51,268 nt of DNA from Candidatus Cryptobacteroides caccocaballi. GTDB lineage: Bacteria; Bacteroidota; Bacteroidia; Bacteroidales; UBA932. The translations under genes were made by a program, and so were the position numbers. Numbering within the stretch: position 1 is the stretch's first letter; every line of letters starts with the position of its first letter. Positions 26,225 through 35,087 of the stretch are shown here, in pieces. Location of the stretch: positions 1 through 51,268 of the forward strand of contig JAGHUQ010000015.1 in NCBI GenBank assembly GCA_018064725.1, given 5' to 3'. The notes beneath the pieces are model-generated. The model did not search any database, had not been told where the DNA came from, and was given only the letters and a program-made list of their open reading frames with translations.

Positions 26225-28051
26225 TTACTCACCCTTCGCGAGAGAAGCCTTGAGAGCTGCGAGAGCGTCGATGTCACCGAGAGTGGTCTTCTCGATGTTA
26301 GAGTTGATCTTCTTTACAGCCTTCTTGGTGAGATCTGCCTCAGATACTGGCCTCTCAGCCTTCTCCTCCACTGCTGCAACATAAGTCTTGGCGTGGCTTA
26401 CGGTGATCTTCTTGGTGTTCCTCTTGATATCGGTTACCTTAACCTCGAGCTTCTCACCAGCTACTGGCATGGTGCCGTCAGCCTTGACGAGCTCCTTGTT
26501 GAAGCAGAATGCCTCTACCTCTGGCTCGAGAGTAATGGTAGCACCCTTATCGGTAACAGCTGCTACGGTTCCCTCAACTACGGTACCTACAGAGTACTTA
26601 GCCTCGATCTCATCCCATGGGTTAGGAAGGAGCTGCTTGTGGCCAAGGCTGAGCTTGTGGTTAGCCTCATCGAAATCAAGGATTACAACCTCGATAGAGT
26701 CACCAGAAGCTACCATCTCTGATGGATGCTTGATCTTGTTCCAAGAAAGGTCGCTGATATGTACGAGACCCTCAACACCCTCCTCGAGCTCAGCAAATAC
26801 ACCGAAGTTGGTGATGTTGCGAACAGTTGCAGTGTGCTGGCTGCCTACAGGATACTTCTCACGGATTGACTCCCATGGGTTAGGATAGAGCTGCTTGATA
26901 CCGAGTGACATCTTCTTCTCCTCACGGTCGAGGGTAAGGATCTGAGCCTCTACCTCGTCACCTACCTTGAGGAAGTCCTGAGCGATGCGGAGACGTGGGC
27001 TCCAGCTCATCTCTGATACATGGATAAGACCCTCAACACCTGGCTCGATCTCAACGAATGCACCGTAGTCAGCGATGAGGACAACCTTACCGGTTACCTT
27101 GTCACCAACCTTGAGGTTTGCATCGAGTGCATCCCAAGGGTGCTGAGTGAGCTGCTTGAGACCGAGAGCGATTCTCTTCTTGGTCTCATCGAAGTCGAGG
27201 ATAACGACGTTGATCTTCTGATCGAGAGCAACGACCTCCTCTGGATGATTGATACGGCCCCAAGAGAGGTCAGTGATGTGGATGAGACCGTCAACACCGC
27301 CGAGGTCAACGAATACACCGTAAGAAGTGATGTTCTTGACGGTACCCTCGAGTACCTGGCCCTTCTCGAGCTTGCCGATGATCTCGCTCTTCTGCTGCTC
27401 GAGTTCTGCCTCGATGAGAGCCTTATGAGATACGACGATATTGCGGAACTCCTGGTTGATCTTGACGATCTTGAAGTCCATGGTAGTATCGACGAACTGA
27501 TCGTAGTCGCGGATAGGCTTGATGTCGATCTGGCTTCCAGGGAGGAATGCCTCTACACCAAACACGTCAACGATCATACCACCCTTGGTGCGGGTCTTGA
27601 CATAACCCTTGACGATTTCATTATTGTTGAATGCAGCATTGACCTGATCCCAAGAGCGGAGCTGGCGAGCCTTCTTGTGTGAAAGCACGAGCTGACCCTT
27701 GCGGTCCTCAGTGTTCTCTACGAGTACCTCAACCTTGTCACCAACCTTGAGGTCTGGGTTGTAACGGAACTCAGGAGCCATGATGACGCCCTCGCTCTTG
27801 TAACCGATGTTGACGATGACCTCTCTCTTGCTGATTGATGAAACGACGCCCTCGATGACCTCGTTCTCGACAACCTTTGAAAGGGTCTGGTCGTACTTAG
27901 CGGCGATCTCTGACTTGTCACCACCGTACACGTCTTCGTTCTCAAATGCATCCCAGTCGAAATTCTCTGGGGCAACTGAGGCGTTGAGGACTGCCTTAGG
28001 AGCCTCAACTGCAGGAGTTTCCTCTGCTGCGATGTTCTTGTTTTCTTCCAT
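26225..28051 (-). CDS. rpsA: 30S ribosomal protein S1 (bS1)
   Basis: A 608-residue bS1 with six consecutive S1 (OB-fold) domains, the mRNA-binding arm of the small subunit. Domains 3-6 are the most regular, each showing G-V-F-V/A-D-L-G/E-x-G-V-x-G-L-I/V-H and a D-L-S-W or E-M-S-W turn. A short acidic N-terminal extension of about 50 residues precedes domain 1. The last 40 residues are Lys/Ala-rich. S1 in Bacteroidota functions with weak Shine-Dalgarno use, in line with many genes here. It heads rpsA-rnz-glucosaminidase-mltG and has its own promoter. Confidence 0.97.
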   Translation of the reverse strand: MEENKNIAAEETPAVEAPKAVLNASVAPENFDWDAFENEDVYGGDKSEIAAKYDQTLSKVVENEVIEGVVSSISKREVIVNIGYKSEGVIMAPEFRYNPDLKVGDKVEVLVENTEDRKGQLVLSHKKARQLRSWDQVNAAFNNNEIVKGYVKTRTKGGMIVDVFGVEAFLPGSQIDIKPIRDYDQFVDTTMDFKIVKINQEFRNIVVSHKALIEAELEQQKSEIIGKLEKGQVLEGTVKNITSYGVFVDLGGVDGLIHITDLSWGRINHPEEVVALDQKINVVILDFDETKKRIALGLKQLTQHPWDALDANLKVGDKVTGKVVLIADYGAFVEIEPGVEGLIHVSEMSWSPRLRIAQDFLKVGDEVEAQILTLDREEKKMSLGIKQLYPNPWESIREKYPVGSQHTATVRNITNFGVFAELEEGVEGLVHISDLSWNKIKHPSEMVASGDSIEVVILDFDEANHKLSLGHKQLLPNPWDEIEAKYSVGTVVEGTVAAVTDKGATITLEPEVEAFCFNKELVKADGTMPVAGEKLEVKVTDIKRNTKKITVSHAKTYVAAVEEKAERPVSEADLTKKAVKKINSNIEKTTLGDIDALAALKASLAKGE

Positions 28052-28109
28052 AGTAAATTGTTGATCTTAACTAGTGGGTTGTACTTTATGTCTTGTGCCT
28101 CGGGGATAC

Positions 28110-28138
28110 AAAAAAGCGCACCTCTCCGAAAGGCGCGC
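28110..28138 (-). terminator. Terminator of corA overlapping the rpsA promoter
   Basis: On the minus strand an 8-bp GC-rich stem (GCGCGCCT against AGGTGCGC, one G-U) with a 7-nt loop is followed directly by six T. It lies 48 nt after the corA stop and shares base 28138 with the rpsA -7 element. Confidence 0.75.
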
Positions 28139-28168
28139 AAAATTATGCATAAATTCCGAGAAATCAAA
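28138..28168 (-). promoter_or_regulatory. Promoter of rpsA
   Basis: On the minus strand TTTG (28165-28168), 19 nt, TAATTTTG (28138-28145). RNA would begin near 28131, giving an 80-nt leader. The start point falls inside the corA terminator stem, so initiating RNA would carry only half the hairpin. Confidence 0.7.
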
Positions 28169-28185
28169 TAGTAAAGCTCAAATAA

Positions 28186-29139
28186 TCAGAGCATATTCTT
28201 CTTTCGGAATATGAGATAGATCACGATGACAGGAACGATCAGCAGGAAGGAGATCATCGGGATGGAGAGCCATGGCCTGACCTCGAGGACATCGCCGAAC
28301 ACGTTCATTCCGAAGAAACCGGTCACGAGAGTAGGAGGCATGAGCAGGAGCGACACGAGAGTGAAGACCTTCATGATCTTGTTCTGGTCGAGATTGATAA
28401 GACCGAGGACCGTATTCTGGAGATACTCAAGACGTTCGAAGCTGAAGTTCGTATGGTTGATGAGAGACGAGATATCCTTAAGGAGCACGTTCATCTTGGT
28501 CTGGTACTCCCTCGGATATTTGTTGCTCTTGAGCACGCTGCTGATGACCCTCTGCTTATCGACGATGTTCTCGCGGACGAGCATCGTATTTTCCTGCAAC
28601 TGGTTGATGTCGAGGAGGAATTCCTCATTGACATCCTCACCGAGATTGATCTTCTTGCTGAACTGTGCGATCTCCTTACTCATGAGCTCGATCATATCGG
28701 CGTCAAGGTCGACACGCTGCTCCAATATGCTCACGAACACGAGATAGCCGTTCGCATATTTCTTCGGGAACGCCTGAAGACGCCTCTGGAGATCCACGAA
28801 GCTCCTGAGCGGAACCTCACGGATTGTGGTAAGAACGCCGTCACAGATGATGAAGGAGACAGTCTCCATCGAATACTCCTCCGGACCTGGGATGACGAAG
28901 TTGGTGTTGGCGAAGATTGCCTTGTCATTTTCGAAGAATCGTGATGAACTCTCGATCTCCTCGGCCTGAGCACGGCTCTGGATAGTTGTACCGAGAAACG
29001 CCTCGGTCGACCGCTTCTCATCTCCGCTCGGAGCGAAGAGATCAATCCATATCACATCGGATCTCTGGAGTTCCTGGAAAAGGGACTCCGACTGGGAAAC
29101 CAATACCTGGCCGTTTGATTTGTAGAAAATCTCTATCAT
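28186..29139 (-). CDS. corA: CorA-family magnesium/cobalt transporter
   Basis: A 317-residue CorA-type divalent cation channel. It has a large cytoplasmic N-terminal domain (about 1-250), long pore helix and two C-terminal transmembrane helices (about 260-280 and 292-312). The signature FFGMNVFG (GMN) sits in the loop between them, where it forms the selectivity filter. The basic tail FRKKNML fits the inside-facing C-terminus. It probably forms a pentamer in the inner membrane. It is expressed from its own promoter (29217-29247) and terminated just before rpsA. Confidence 0.94.
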   Translation of the reverse strand: MIEIFYKSNGQVLVSQSESLFQELQRSDVIWIDLFAPSGDEKRSTEAFLGTTIQSRAQAEEIESSSRFFENDKAIFANTNFVIPGPEEYSMETVSFIICDGVLTTIREVPLRSFVDLQRRLQAFPKKYANGYLVFVSILEQRVDLDADMIELMSKEIAQFSKKINLGEDVNEEFLLDINQLQENTMLVRENIVDKQRVISSVLKSNKYPREYQTKMNVLLKDISSLINHTNFSFERLEYLQNTVLGLINLDQNKIMKVFTLVSLLLMPPTLVTGFFGMNVFGDVLEVRPWLSIPMISFLLIVPVIVIYLIFRKKNML

Positions 29140-29216
29140 AGCATCCTGCTTTTCGCCGGCCCAGTCGCCGGAAGGGTTAGACTTCAGTATGCGGCCTATC
29201 TTCGATAGAAAGCGTG

Positions 29217-29247
29217 CAAAAGTAGGTACTTTATTTCAAAAAACAAA
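29217..29247 (-). promoter_or_regulatory. Promoter of corA
   Basis: On the minus strand TTTG (29244-29247), 19 nt, TACTTTTG (29217-29224), a complete match. RNA would begin near 29210, about 70 nt before the corA ATG. The -33 box is 5 nt beyond the end of recR. Confidence 0.7.
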
Positions 29248-29251
29248 CTTT

Positions 29252-29869
29252 TTACGGTCTGAATGGCTGACGGTTAGCTATCGAGCGTCCAAGTGTCAGA
29301 CTGTCAGCATATTCTATATCATCCCCGAAGCCCAGTCCACGGGCAAGCGAAGTCACCTTTACGCCAAGGCCTGAAATCTGTCGGTATATGTAGAATGCCG
29401 TAGTTTCTCCCTCTACATCTCCGCTCAGCGCAAATATGACCTCAGTCCCCTCCTCAGCATCACGCAGCCTGTTCACAAGGTCATTCACCGTGATATCCGA
29501 CGGTCCGATTCCATTGATCGGCGAAATAATTCCTCCAAGCACGTGATAGACGCCATGGTACTGTCCGGTGGCCTCGATGCTCATCACGTCTCTCACATCC
29601 TCAACGACACATATTGTACCCTTATCTCGCGAATTGTCCGAGCATATCGAGCAAACATCCTCATCGGATATCATACGGCAGGTGCGGCAATAGCGGACAT
29701 GGTCCCTGAGCTTGTCGATGGAAGCCGTGAAATGATGGACATTCTCCTGCGGCTGACGCAGAAGGTGGAGCGCAAGCCTCAGCGCGCTCTTGCGGCCGAC
29801 CCCCGGAAGCGAGTTGATCGCGTCCACGGCATCTTCCAATAGTTTCGACGGATATTTTTCCTTATACAT
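29252..29869 (-). CDS. recR: Recombination mediator protein RecR
   Basis: A 205-residue RecR. I choose the ATG at 29867-29869 (MYKEKYPSKLL) because the track's 128-residue extension would run through the divergent glycosyltransferase gene and resembles no RecR. Domains are the helix-hairpin-helix LPGVGRKSALRLALHLL (about 21-37), a four-Cys zinc finger (CRTCRMISDEDVCSIC, about 61-76) and a Toprim domain (CVVEDVRDVMSIE, GGIISPINGIGP). With RecO it loads RecA at gaps. It faces away from the glycosyltransferase gene, with about 90 nt between starts. Confidence 0.97.
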   Translation of the reverse strand: MYKEKYPSKLLEDAVDAINSLPGVGRKSALRLALHLLRQPQENVHHFTASIDKLRDHVRYCRTCRMISDEDVCSICSDNSRDKGTICVVEDVRDVMSIEATGQYHGVYHVLGGIISPINGIGPSDITVNDLVNRLRDAEEGTEVIFALSGDVEGETTAFYIYRQISGLGVKVTSLARGLGFGDDIEYADSLTLGRSIANRQPFRP

Positions 29870-29959
29870 AATAGAACGCAATTTAGGCATAATTCCACAC
29901 AAATCAATCGTGAAATCGGGATATTTGTGCCATATTTGCAGATAACAACTATACAAGAC

Positions 29960-30685
29960 ATGGATAGGAAAGCAGTCATAATCCCTACTTACAACGAAAA
30001 GGAGAACATTGAGAAGATCATACGCGCAGTGTTCGCCCTCGAAGGAGAATTCAACGTGCTCGTTATCGAAGATGGTTCCCCTGACGGGACAGCAGCCATC
30101 GTGAAGAGACTTCAGGCAGAGTTCCCTGACAAGTTGTTCATGATCGAGAGAAAGGGTAAGCTCGGTCTGGGAACAGCATATCTCACGGGATTCAAGTGGG
30201 CCGTAGAGAAAGGCTATGACTACATATTCGAGATGGATGCCGACTTCTCGCACAATCCTAACGACCTTCCACGTCTGTACGACGCATGCGCAAACGGAGG
30301 TGCCGACCTTGCAATCGGATCACGCTACTGCAACGGAATCAGCGTAATAAACTGGCCGATCGGCAGAGTAATCATGTCCTACTACGCATCGGTATACGTA
30401 CGCACGGTTCTCGGAATGAAGGTATATGACACCACTGCCGGATTCAAGTGCTACAAGAGAAAGGTCCTCGAGACCATCGACCTTGACGACGTGAGGATGA
30501 AGGGATATGGATTCCAGATCGAGATGAAGTACACCACCTACAAGCTCGGATTCAAGGTCAAGGAAGTGCCTATCATCTTCGCAGACAGGACCGAGGGCAC
30601 CTCAAAGATGTCCAGCAGCATATTCGGGGAGGCCTTCTGGGGCGTCCTCAGGCTTAAGTTCAGGAAATTCAAGAGAAGAGCCTAA
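29960..30685 (+). CDS. Polyprenyl-phosphate mannosyltransferase-like GT2 glycosyltransferase
   Basis: A 241-residue family-2 glycosyltransferase of the dolichol-phosphate mannose synthase type, without a C-terminal membrane domain. I start at ATG 29960 (MDRKAVIIPTYNEKEN), since the 11 extra residues in the track are not part of the fold. It shows VIIPTYNEKENI, VIEDGSPDGT (nucleotide-binding Asp), EMDADFSHNP (DxD metal site) and TTAGFKCYKRKVL. It would transfer a sugar from a nucleotide donor to a polyprenyl phosphate at the inner face of the membrane. Its stop overlaps the convergent tex stop in a CTAA tetranucleotide, with no terminator hairpin. Confidence 0.9.
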   Translation: MDRKAVIIPTYNEKENIEKIIRAVFALEGEFNVLVIEDGSPDGTAAIVKRLQAEFPDKLFMIERKGKLGLGTAYLTGFKWAVEKGYDYIFEMDADFSHNPNDLPRLYDACANGGADLAIGSRYCNGISVINWPIGRVIMSYYASVYVRTVLGMKVYDTTAGFKCYKRKVLETIDLDDVRMKGYGFQIEMKYTTYKLGFKVKEVPIIFADRTEGTSKMSSSIFGEAFWGVLRLKFRKFKRRA

Positions 30686-32832
30686 GCCTTTCTCATCAGC
30701 CTGAGACCTATTCTATTCCTGTCCAGGTCGACAGAAACCACAGTCACCATGACCTGCTGTCTGAGCTTAAGTACCTTGGACGGATCCGCCATGCCCTTCA
30801 CGCCCATGTTCGAGGCATGGATAAGTCCGTTATCGTGAATTCCGATGTCCACGAACGCTCCGAACGCAGTGATGTTCGTGACTATTCCAGGAAGTTCCAT
30901 GCCGACATGGAGGTCATCTATGCTGTGCACGTCCTCTGAGAAGGCAAACTCCTGGGCAGCCTCACGCGGATCCCTGCCAGGCTTGGCAAGCTCCTTCAGT
31001 ATATCATCGATAGTCGGAAGTCCGAACTCCCCTTTCACATAGTCAGCCGGTTTGATTCTTGAAATAAGCTCCGCATTGCCCACAAGCTGAGCAGTACTTA
31101 CGCCGAGGTCCTTGGCCATCCTGTCCACGATGTGGTAAGCTTCCGGATGGACGGCAGAATTGTCCAGAGGGTTCGATGCACCTGGGATACGCAGGAAGCC
31201 GGCACACTGCTCATACACCTTTGCGCCAAGCCTCTTCACGTTCAGAAGTTCCTTCCTCGATGAATATGCACCGTTTTCCGCCCTGTACTCTACAATGCTT
31301 CCGGCAAGCGACGGACCGATTCCGGACACGTACTGGAGGAGATATGGAGATGCCGTATTGAGGTTCACACCTACGCTGTTCACACAGCTTTCAACGGTGT
31401 TGTCCAGCTTCTCACGGAGAAGGTTCTGGTCCACGTCATGCTGATACTGGCCGACTCCGAGAGACTTGGGATCAATCTTCACGAGCTCTGCCAGCGGATC
31501 CATGAGTCTACGTCCGATGGACACCGCTCCCCTCACGGTAACATCCTGGTCCGGGAATTCCTCGCGAGCAACCTCGGACGCGGAATAGATTGACGCGCCG
31601 TCTTCGCTCACAGAAAAGACACGACAGCCCTCCGGCTTCGGCACCCTCTTCACGAATTCCTCAGTCTCGCGGCCGGCGGTTCCATTACCTATCGCGATCA
31701 CCTCGACCTGATATTTCTCGATGAGACCGGAAATGGTCTGAATAGACTTCACTTTCTCACTTACAGGCGGATGTGGGAATATCACCTCATGGCAGAGCAA
31801 CTGTCCCTGCGCATCCAGACAGACGACCTTGCAACCCGTTCTGAAGCCCGGGTCGATTGCCATGAGCCTCTTCTGGCCCACTGGAGCTGCAAGCAGCAGC
31901 TGACGCAGGTTCTCTCCGAAGACCTTGATGGATTCGATGTCCGCCTTTTCCTTCGCAGCCTTGATCACCTCGTTGGAGATGGAAGGCTCAAGGAGACGCT
32001 TGTATGCGTCGTCTACAGCAGCTCTGATCTGCTCTCCGAGCAATTTCGACGGATATTTCCTCGCCTGACAGAAATCATAGTATATCTTGTTGCCGCACTT
32101 TTCTGCATCCGCATCTATCCTCAACGAGATGAAACCCTCATCTGCAGCCCTGAGCATTGCGAGAAGGCGATGAGGTGCTATGTGGGCAAGAGACTCGCTG
32201 CAATTGAAATATGAACGATACTTCTGGGCCTCCTGACTGGTAGATCCGGACTTCGTCACCTTGGTCGCGATACGACGAGTCGAGAATATGCCCCTGATGG
32301 TCTCTCGGACAGAAGCCGTCTCACTGATTCTCTCCGCAATGATATCCCTCGCTCCGGCAAGAGCTTCCTCAACCGTTGCTACCTTCTTACCGCTGCCGGC
32401 ATACTTCCTTGCTTCTGATGCAGGATCGGATACGGCAATAGTATACATCTTGTCAGCAAGCGGCTCGAGTCCAGCTTCCTTGGCAGCTGTGGCACGAGTC
32501 CTACGTTTAGGTCTGTATGGAAGGTATATATCCTCGAGCTCACGGGCATCAACAGTGGATTCTATCCTGCCACGAAGCGAATCATCGAGCGCTCCTGCCG
32601 CCTCGATGGCAGCAAGGACGGTCTCCTTTCTCTTCTCCATCTCGGCGAACACCTCAACCCAATGCCTGACCTCGGCAACCTCGACGTCGTCGAGACCACC
32701 TGTCTTTTCCTTACGGTATCTGCTGATGAACGGGATGGTAGCTCCTTCTGCGATGAGCTGTTCACAATTTTCGACCTGCCAGTCCCTGCATCCGACCTTG
32801 GACGCAATCTCCTTGATGTATATTTCCTTCAT
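30682..32832 (-). CDS. tex: Tex-family transcription accessory / RNA-binding protein
   Basis: A 716-residue Tex homologue (distantly like eukaryotic Spt6). I start at ATG 32830-32832 (MKEIYIKEIASKVG), because the track's 38 extra residues overlap the ClC gene. Layout: helical N-terminal domain with TIPFISRYRKEKTGGLDDVE; a YqgF/RuvC-like domain (MAIDPGFRTGCKVVCLD, near 315); two helix-hairpin-helix motifs (VNLNTASPYLLQYVSGIGPSLA); and a C-terminal S1 domain (IVTNITAFGAFVDIGIHDNGLIH, about 640-710). It starts 5 nt after the ClC gene, hence likely one transcript. Confidence 0.96.
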   Translation of the reverse strand: MKEIYIKEIASKVGCRDWQVENCEQLIAEGATIPFISRYRKEKTGGLDDVEVAEVRHWVEVFAEMEKRKETVLAAIEAAGALDDSLRGRIESTVDARELEDIYLPYRPKRRTRATAAKEAGLEPLADKMYTIAVSDPASEARKYAGSGKKVATVEEALAGARDIIAERISETASVRETIRGIFSTRRIATKVTKSGSTSQEAQKYRSYFNCSESLAHIAPHRLLAMLRAADEGFISLRIDADAEKCGNKIYYDFCQARKYPSKLLGEQIRAAVDDAYKRLLEPSISNEVIKAAKEKADIESIKVFGENLRQLLLAAPVGQKRLMAIDPGFRTGCKVVCLDAQGQLLCHEVIFPHPPVSEKVKSIQTISGLIEKYQVEVIAIGNGTAGRETEEFVKRVPKPEGCRVFSVSEDGASIYSASEVAREEFPDQDVTVRGAVSIGRRLMDPLAELVKIDPKSLGVGQYQHDVDQNLLREKLDNTVESCVNSVGVNLNTASPYLLQYVSGIGPSLAGSIVEYRAENGAYSSRKELLNVKRLGAKVYEQCAGFLRIPGASNPLDNSAVHPEAYHIVDRMAKDLGVSTAQLVGNAELISRIKPADYVKGEFGLPTIDDILKELAKPGRDPREAAQEFAFSEDVHSIDDLHVGMELPGIVTNITAFGAFVDIGIHDNGLIHASNMGVKGMADPSKVLKLRQQVMVTVVSVDLDRNRIGLRLMRKA

Positions 32833-32837
32833 ATCGT

Positions 32838-34598
32838 CTATTCGTGGGAGACGACTTTCAGCTGTGCACGATAAGCGGAGAATATCTTCGACTTGGATAC
32901 GAATCCCACGTAGACTCTGTTCTCGTCCACGACAGGAAGGTTCCAAGCATCCGTCTTCTCGAACTTTTTCATGACGCTGTCCATCTTCTCATCCACATAG
33001 ACGTACTCCGGAGACGATTTCATGAAATTGAACACATGAAGAGTCTCGTACTCCTCCTTCTTGAACATATCCCTCCTTATGTCTTCAAGAGACACGAAAC
33101 CCTGGAAACGGCCCTGGCTGTCAAGGACAGGGAAGATGTTTCGGGTCGAAATCGCTACGGCCTCCACCAACTCTCCGAGAGTGGCATCGATCGCCACCGG
33201 AGTGAAGTTGGACTCGATAAGGTCAGACGTCTTCAGAAGAGTGAGCACGGCCTGGTCACTGTCGTGCGTGAGAAGTTCTCCCTTCTTGGCTATTCGTTTT
33301 GTGTAAATAGAGTATGGTTCTATCATGCGCGACACACCGAATGAGATGGTCGCTGTGATGATCAAGGGAATGAGGAGCTCATATCCACCGGATATCTCGG
33401 CGATAAGGAAGATCGCGGTCATCGGAGCCTGCATGACGCCAGCCATACATCCGGCCATTCCCACAAGCACGAAGTTCTGCTCGGGAACAGTGAATCCAGT
33501 ACCGGCAGCGAGGAGGTTTATGAGCCTTGAAGCCACGAAGCCGGCCATCGCGCCCACGAAAAGCGTAGGACCGAATGTTCCTCCGACACCACCGCCTGCG
33601 TTTGTGAATGACATCGAGAACACCTTGAAGGTGAGGACCAGGGCAAAGAATATAAGCACCGTCCACTGAGAGTTCATCAGCCCGTCGAGGGCTTCTATAC
33701 CCTCGTATGAAGGTGTCTCTCCACTGAGCAGTACATTGATCGACCCGTAACCTTCACCGAAAAGAGGCGGGAATAACAGCAGGAGTACACCGAGACAGAA
33801 TGCCGAGACAAGCCATCTTACCCAGATGTTCTCCATCTTCTTTATCCTATCCTCCAGGAAAAGCGTCATCCTCGTGAAATATACCGACACCATCGCGCAG
33901 AATAGTCCGAGCAGGAAGTAGAACGGGATATTGATCATGGCGAAAGGCGCGAGGGAGCTCGTAAAGACAGGCTCGTTGCCGTACACTATGTATGAGATCA
34001 CTGTCGCCGATACCGTAGAAAGAAGCAACGGAAGGATTGACGACATCGAAATATTGAACAGGAGTATCTCCAATGTGAAGAGGACGCCCGCCAGAGGAGC
34101 CTTGAATATGCCCGCGACCGCACCCGCGGCACCACATCCCAGGAGTATGGTCATGTTCTTATAGGACAGGTTCATCCATCTTGCGATGTTGGAACCGATT
34201 GCCGCGCCCGTGTATACGATAGGCGCCTCGGCTCCCACCGAACCACCGAAGCCGATTGTAACCGAAGATGCGAGGATGGAGCTCCACATGTTGTGGGGCT
34301 TGATCTTCGAATCGTTCTTGGACACGGCGACGAGAACCTTCGTCACTCCATGACCAATGTTGTCCCTGACCACATATTTTACGAAGAGCATGGAAAGGAG
34401 CATACCTATACCTGGGAGGACCAGATAGAATACGTTCCATCCCTTCCACGTCGAAAGCAAGCCGATGCCATGCTGCACAGACTCCACCGCCGTCTTCAGA
34501 AGCACGGCAGCAAGTCCGCAGGCACATCCCACCACCAGTGACAGGACGAGCGTCAGATCATGCTCTGAGAGCTTATGTGAGAAAGGATGTCTCTTCAT
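32838..34598 (-). CDS. ClC-family chloride channel/exchanger with CBS pair
   Basis: A 586-residue inner-membrane ClC protein with about 10-12 hydrophobic helices, then two CBS domains at the C-terminus (about 450-580) that usually sense adenine nucleotides. The selectivity-filter region reads GGSVGAEAPIVYTGAAIGS, retaining the gating Glu in the GxExP position, and GGVGGTFGPTLFVGAMAG matches the second filter segment. Channel versus proton-coupled exchanger cannot be settled by eye. It is followed by tex after 5 nt and preceded by a 10-bp hairpin. Confidence 0.93.
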   Translation of the reverse strand: MKRHPFSHKLSEHDLTLVLSLVVGCACGLAAVLLKTAVESVQHGIGLLSTWKGWNVFYLVLPGIGMLLSMLFVKYVVRDNIGHGVTKVLVAVSKNDSKIKPHNMWSSILASSVTIGFGGSVGAEAPIVYTGAAIGSNIARWMNLSYKNMTILLGCGAAGAVAGIFKAPLAGVLFTLEILLFNISMSSILPLLLSTVSATVISYIVYGNEPVFTSSLAPFAMINIPFYFLLGLFCAMVSVYFTRMTLFLEDRIKKMENIWVRWLVSAFCLGVLLLLFPPLFGEGYGSINVLLSGETPSYEGIEALDGLMNSQWTVLIFFALVLTFKVFSMSFTNAGGGVGGTFGPTLFVGAMAGFVASRLINLLAAGTGFTVPEQNFVLVGMAGCMAGVMQAPMTAIFLIAEISGGYELLIPLIITATISFGVSRMIEPYSIYTKRIAKKGELLTHDSDQAVLTLLKTSDLIESNFTPVAIDATLGELVEAVAISTRNIFPVLDSQGRFQGFVSLEDIRRDMFKKEEYETLHVFNFMKSSPEYVYVDEKMDSVMKKFEKTDAWNLPVVDENRVYVGFVSKSKIFSAYRAQLKVVSHE

Positions 34599-34612
34599 AC
34601 AGGTCTTTACGA

Positions 34613-34641
34613 ATCAAGGCGGCCAATCTGACCGCCTTGAT
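34613..34641. terminator. Hairpin between the acidic small protein gene and the ClC gene
   Basis: A perfect 10-bp inverted repeat (ATCAAGGCGG and complement) with a 9-nt loop. No T-run follows on the minus strand, so it may terminate weakly or act as a structure in the ClC leader. Confidence 0.5.
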
Positions 34642-34660
34642 GAATTTATCTGTCCTATTA

Positions 34661-35011
34661 TTATTCGCTGTCCGAAGAATCGTCGTCGTTGGAATACTGG
34701 GAGATGTTGTCATCAGGAAGCTCGTCACCGCCTTCGCTGCCGCTGCCTTCGTTTCCATCATCATCGCCCTCCTCATCAAGCCATTTATCCAGTTCTGCAG
34801 GATCGTCAACCTTCATCTTTATCTTGACGAGATAGATAGCCGAAGGAATCTCCACAGTGACAGTGTAGATGCTTGTGCCGTCCGGCTTGTCAATCTTCTT
34901 GACATCTGGTAGATAATCGACAAGTCCTCTTGGATACTTGGCTGCGAACGCTGCTGCAAGTTCCTCTGACATATTCTCGTAGCTGACTACTGCTCTTTTC
35001 TTCTGCTCCAT
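34661..35011 (-). CDS. Small conserved-looking protein with long acidic tail, function unknown
   Basis: I start at ATG 35009-35011 (MEQKKRAVVSYENMS); the 17 upstream residues in the track lack coding character. The 116-residue product has a folded-looking first part (about 1-78: ELAAAFAAKYPRGLVDYLPDV, then DGTSIYTVTVEIPSAIYLVKIKMKV) and a strongly acidic, Gly/Ser-rich tail (about 80-116, more than half Asp/Glu/Ser). I recall proteins with the same core in other Bacteroidota but no function. The tail suggests a DNA-mimic, metal-binding or solubilising role, all inference. It has a weak promoter of its own. Confidence 0.7.
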   Translation of the reverse strand: MEQKKRAVVSYENMSEELAAAFAAKYPRGLVDYLPDVKKIDKPDGTSIYTVTVEIPSAIYLVKIKMKVDDPAELDKWLDEEGDDDGNEGSGSEGGDELPDDNISQYSNDDDSSDSE

Positions 35012-35048
35012 ACGGTTTGGGTCACTTTTATTAGTTTCAAATCGCTTG

Positions 35049-35078
35049 CAATAATAGAACAATTTTTTCTAATGCAAA
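35049..35078 (-). promoter_or_regulatory. Possible promoter of the acidic small protein gene
   Basis: On the minus strand TTTG (35075-35078), 18 nt, TATTATTG (35049-35056), one mismatch to TAnnTTTG. RNA would begin near 35042, about 30 nt before the ATG. Confidence 0.4.
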
Positions 35079-35087
35079 CAACTATTA

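Noticed and set aside
28052-28138. GC-rich hairpin plus T6 as an attenuator in the rpsA leader
   Set aside because: The best promoter places the RNA start inside the hairpin, so a corA terminator explains it better; kept as an alternative in the findings.
29870-30253. 128-residue N-terminal extension of RecR in the ORF track
   Set aside because: It runs antisense through the glycosyltransferase gene and has no RecR similarity; the known RecR start fits at 29869.
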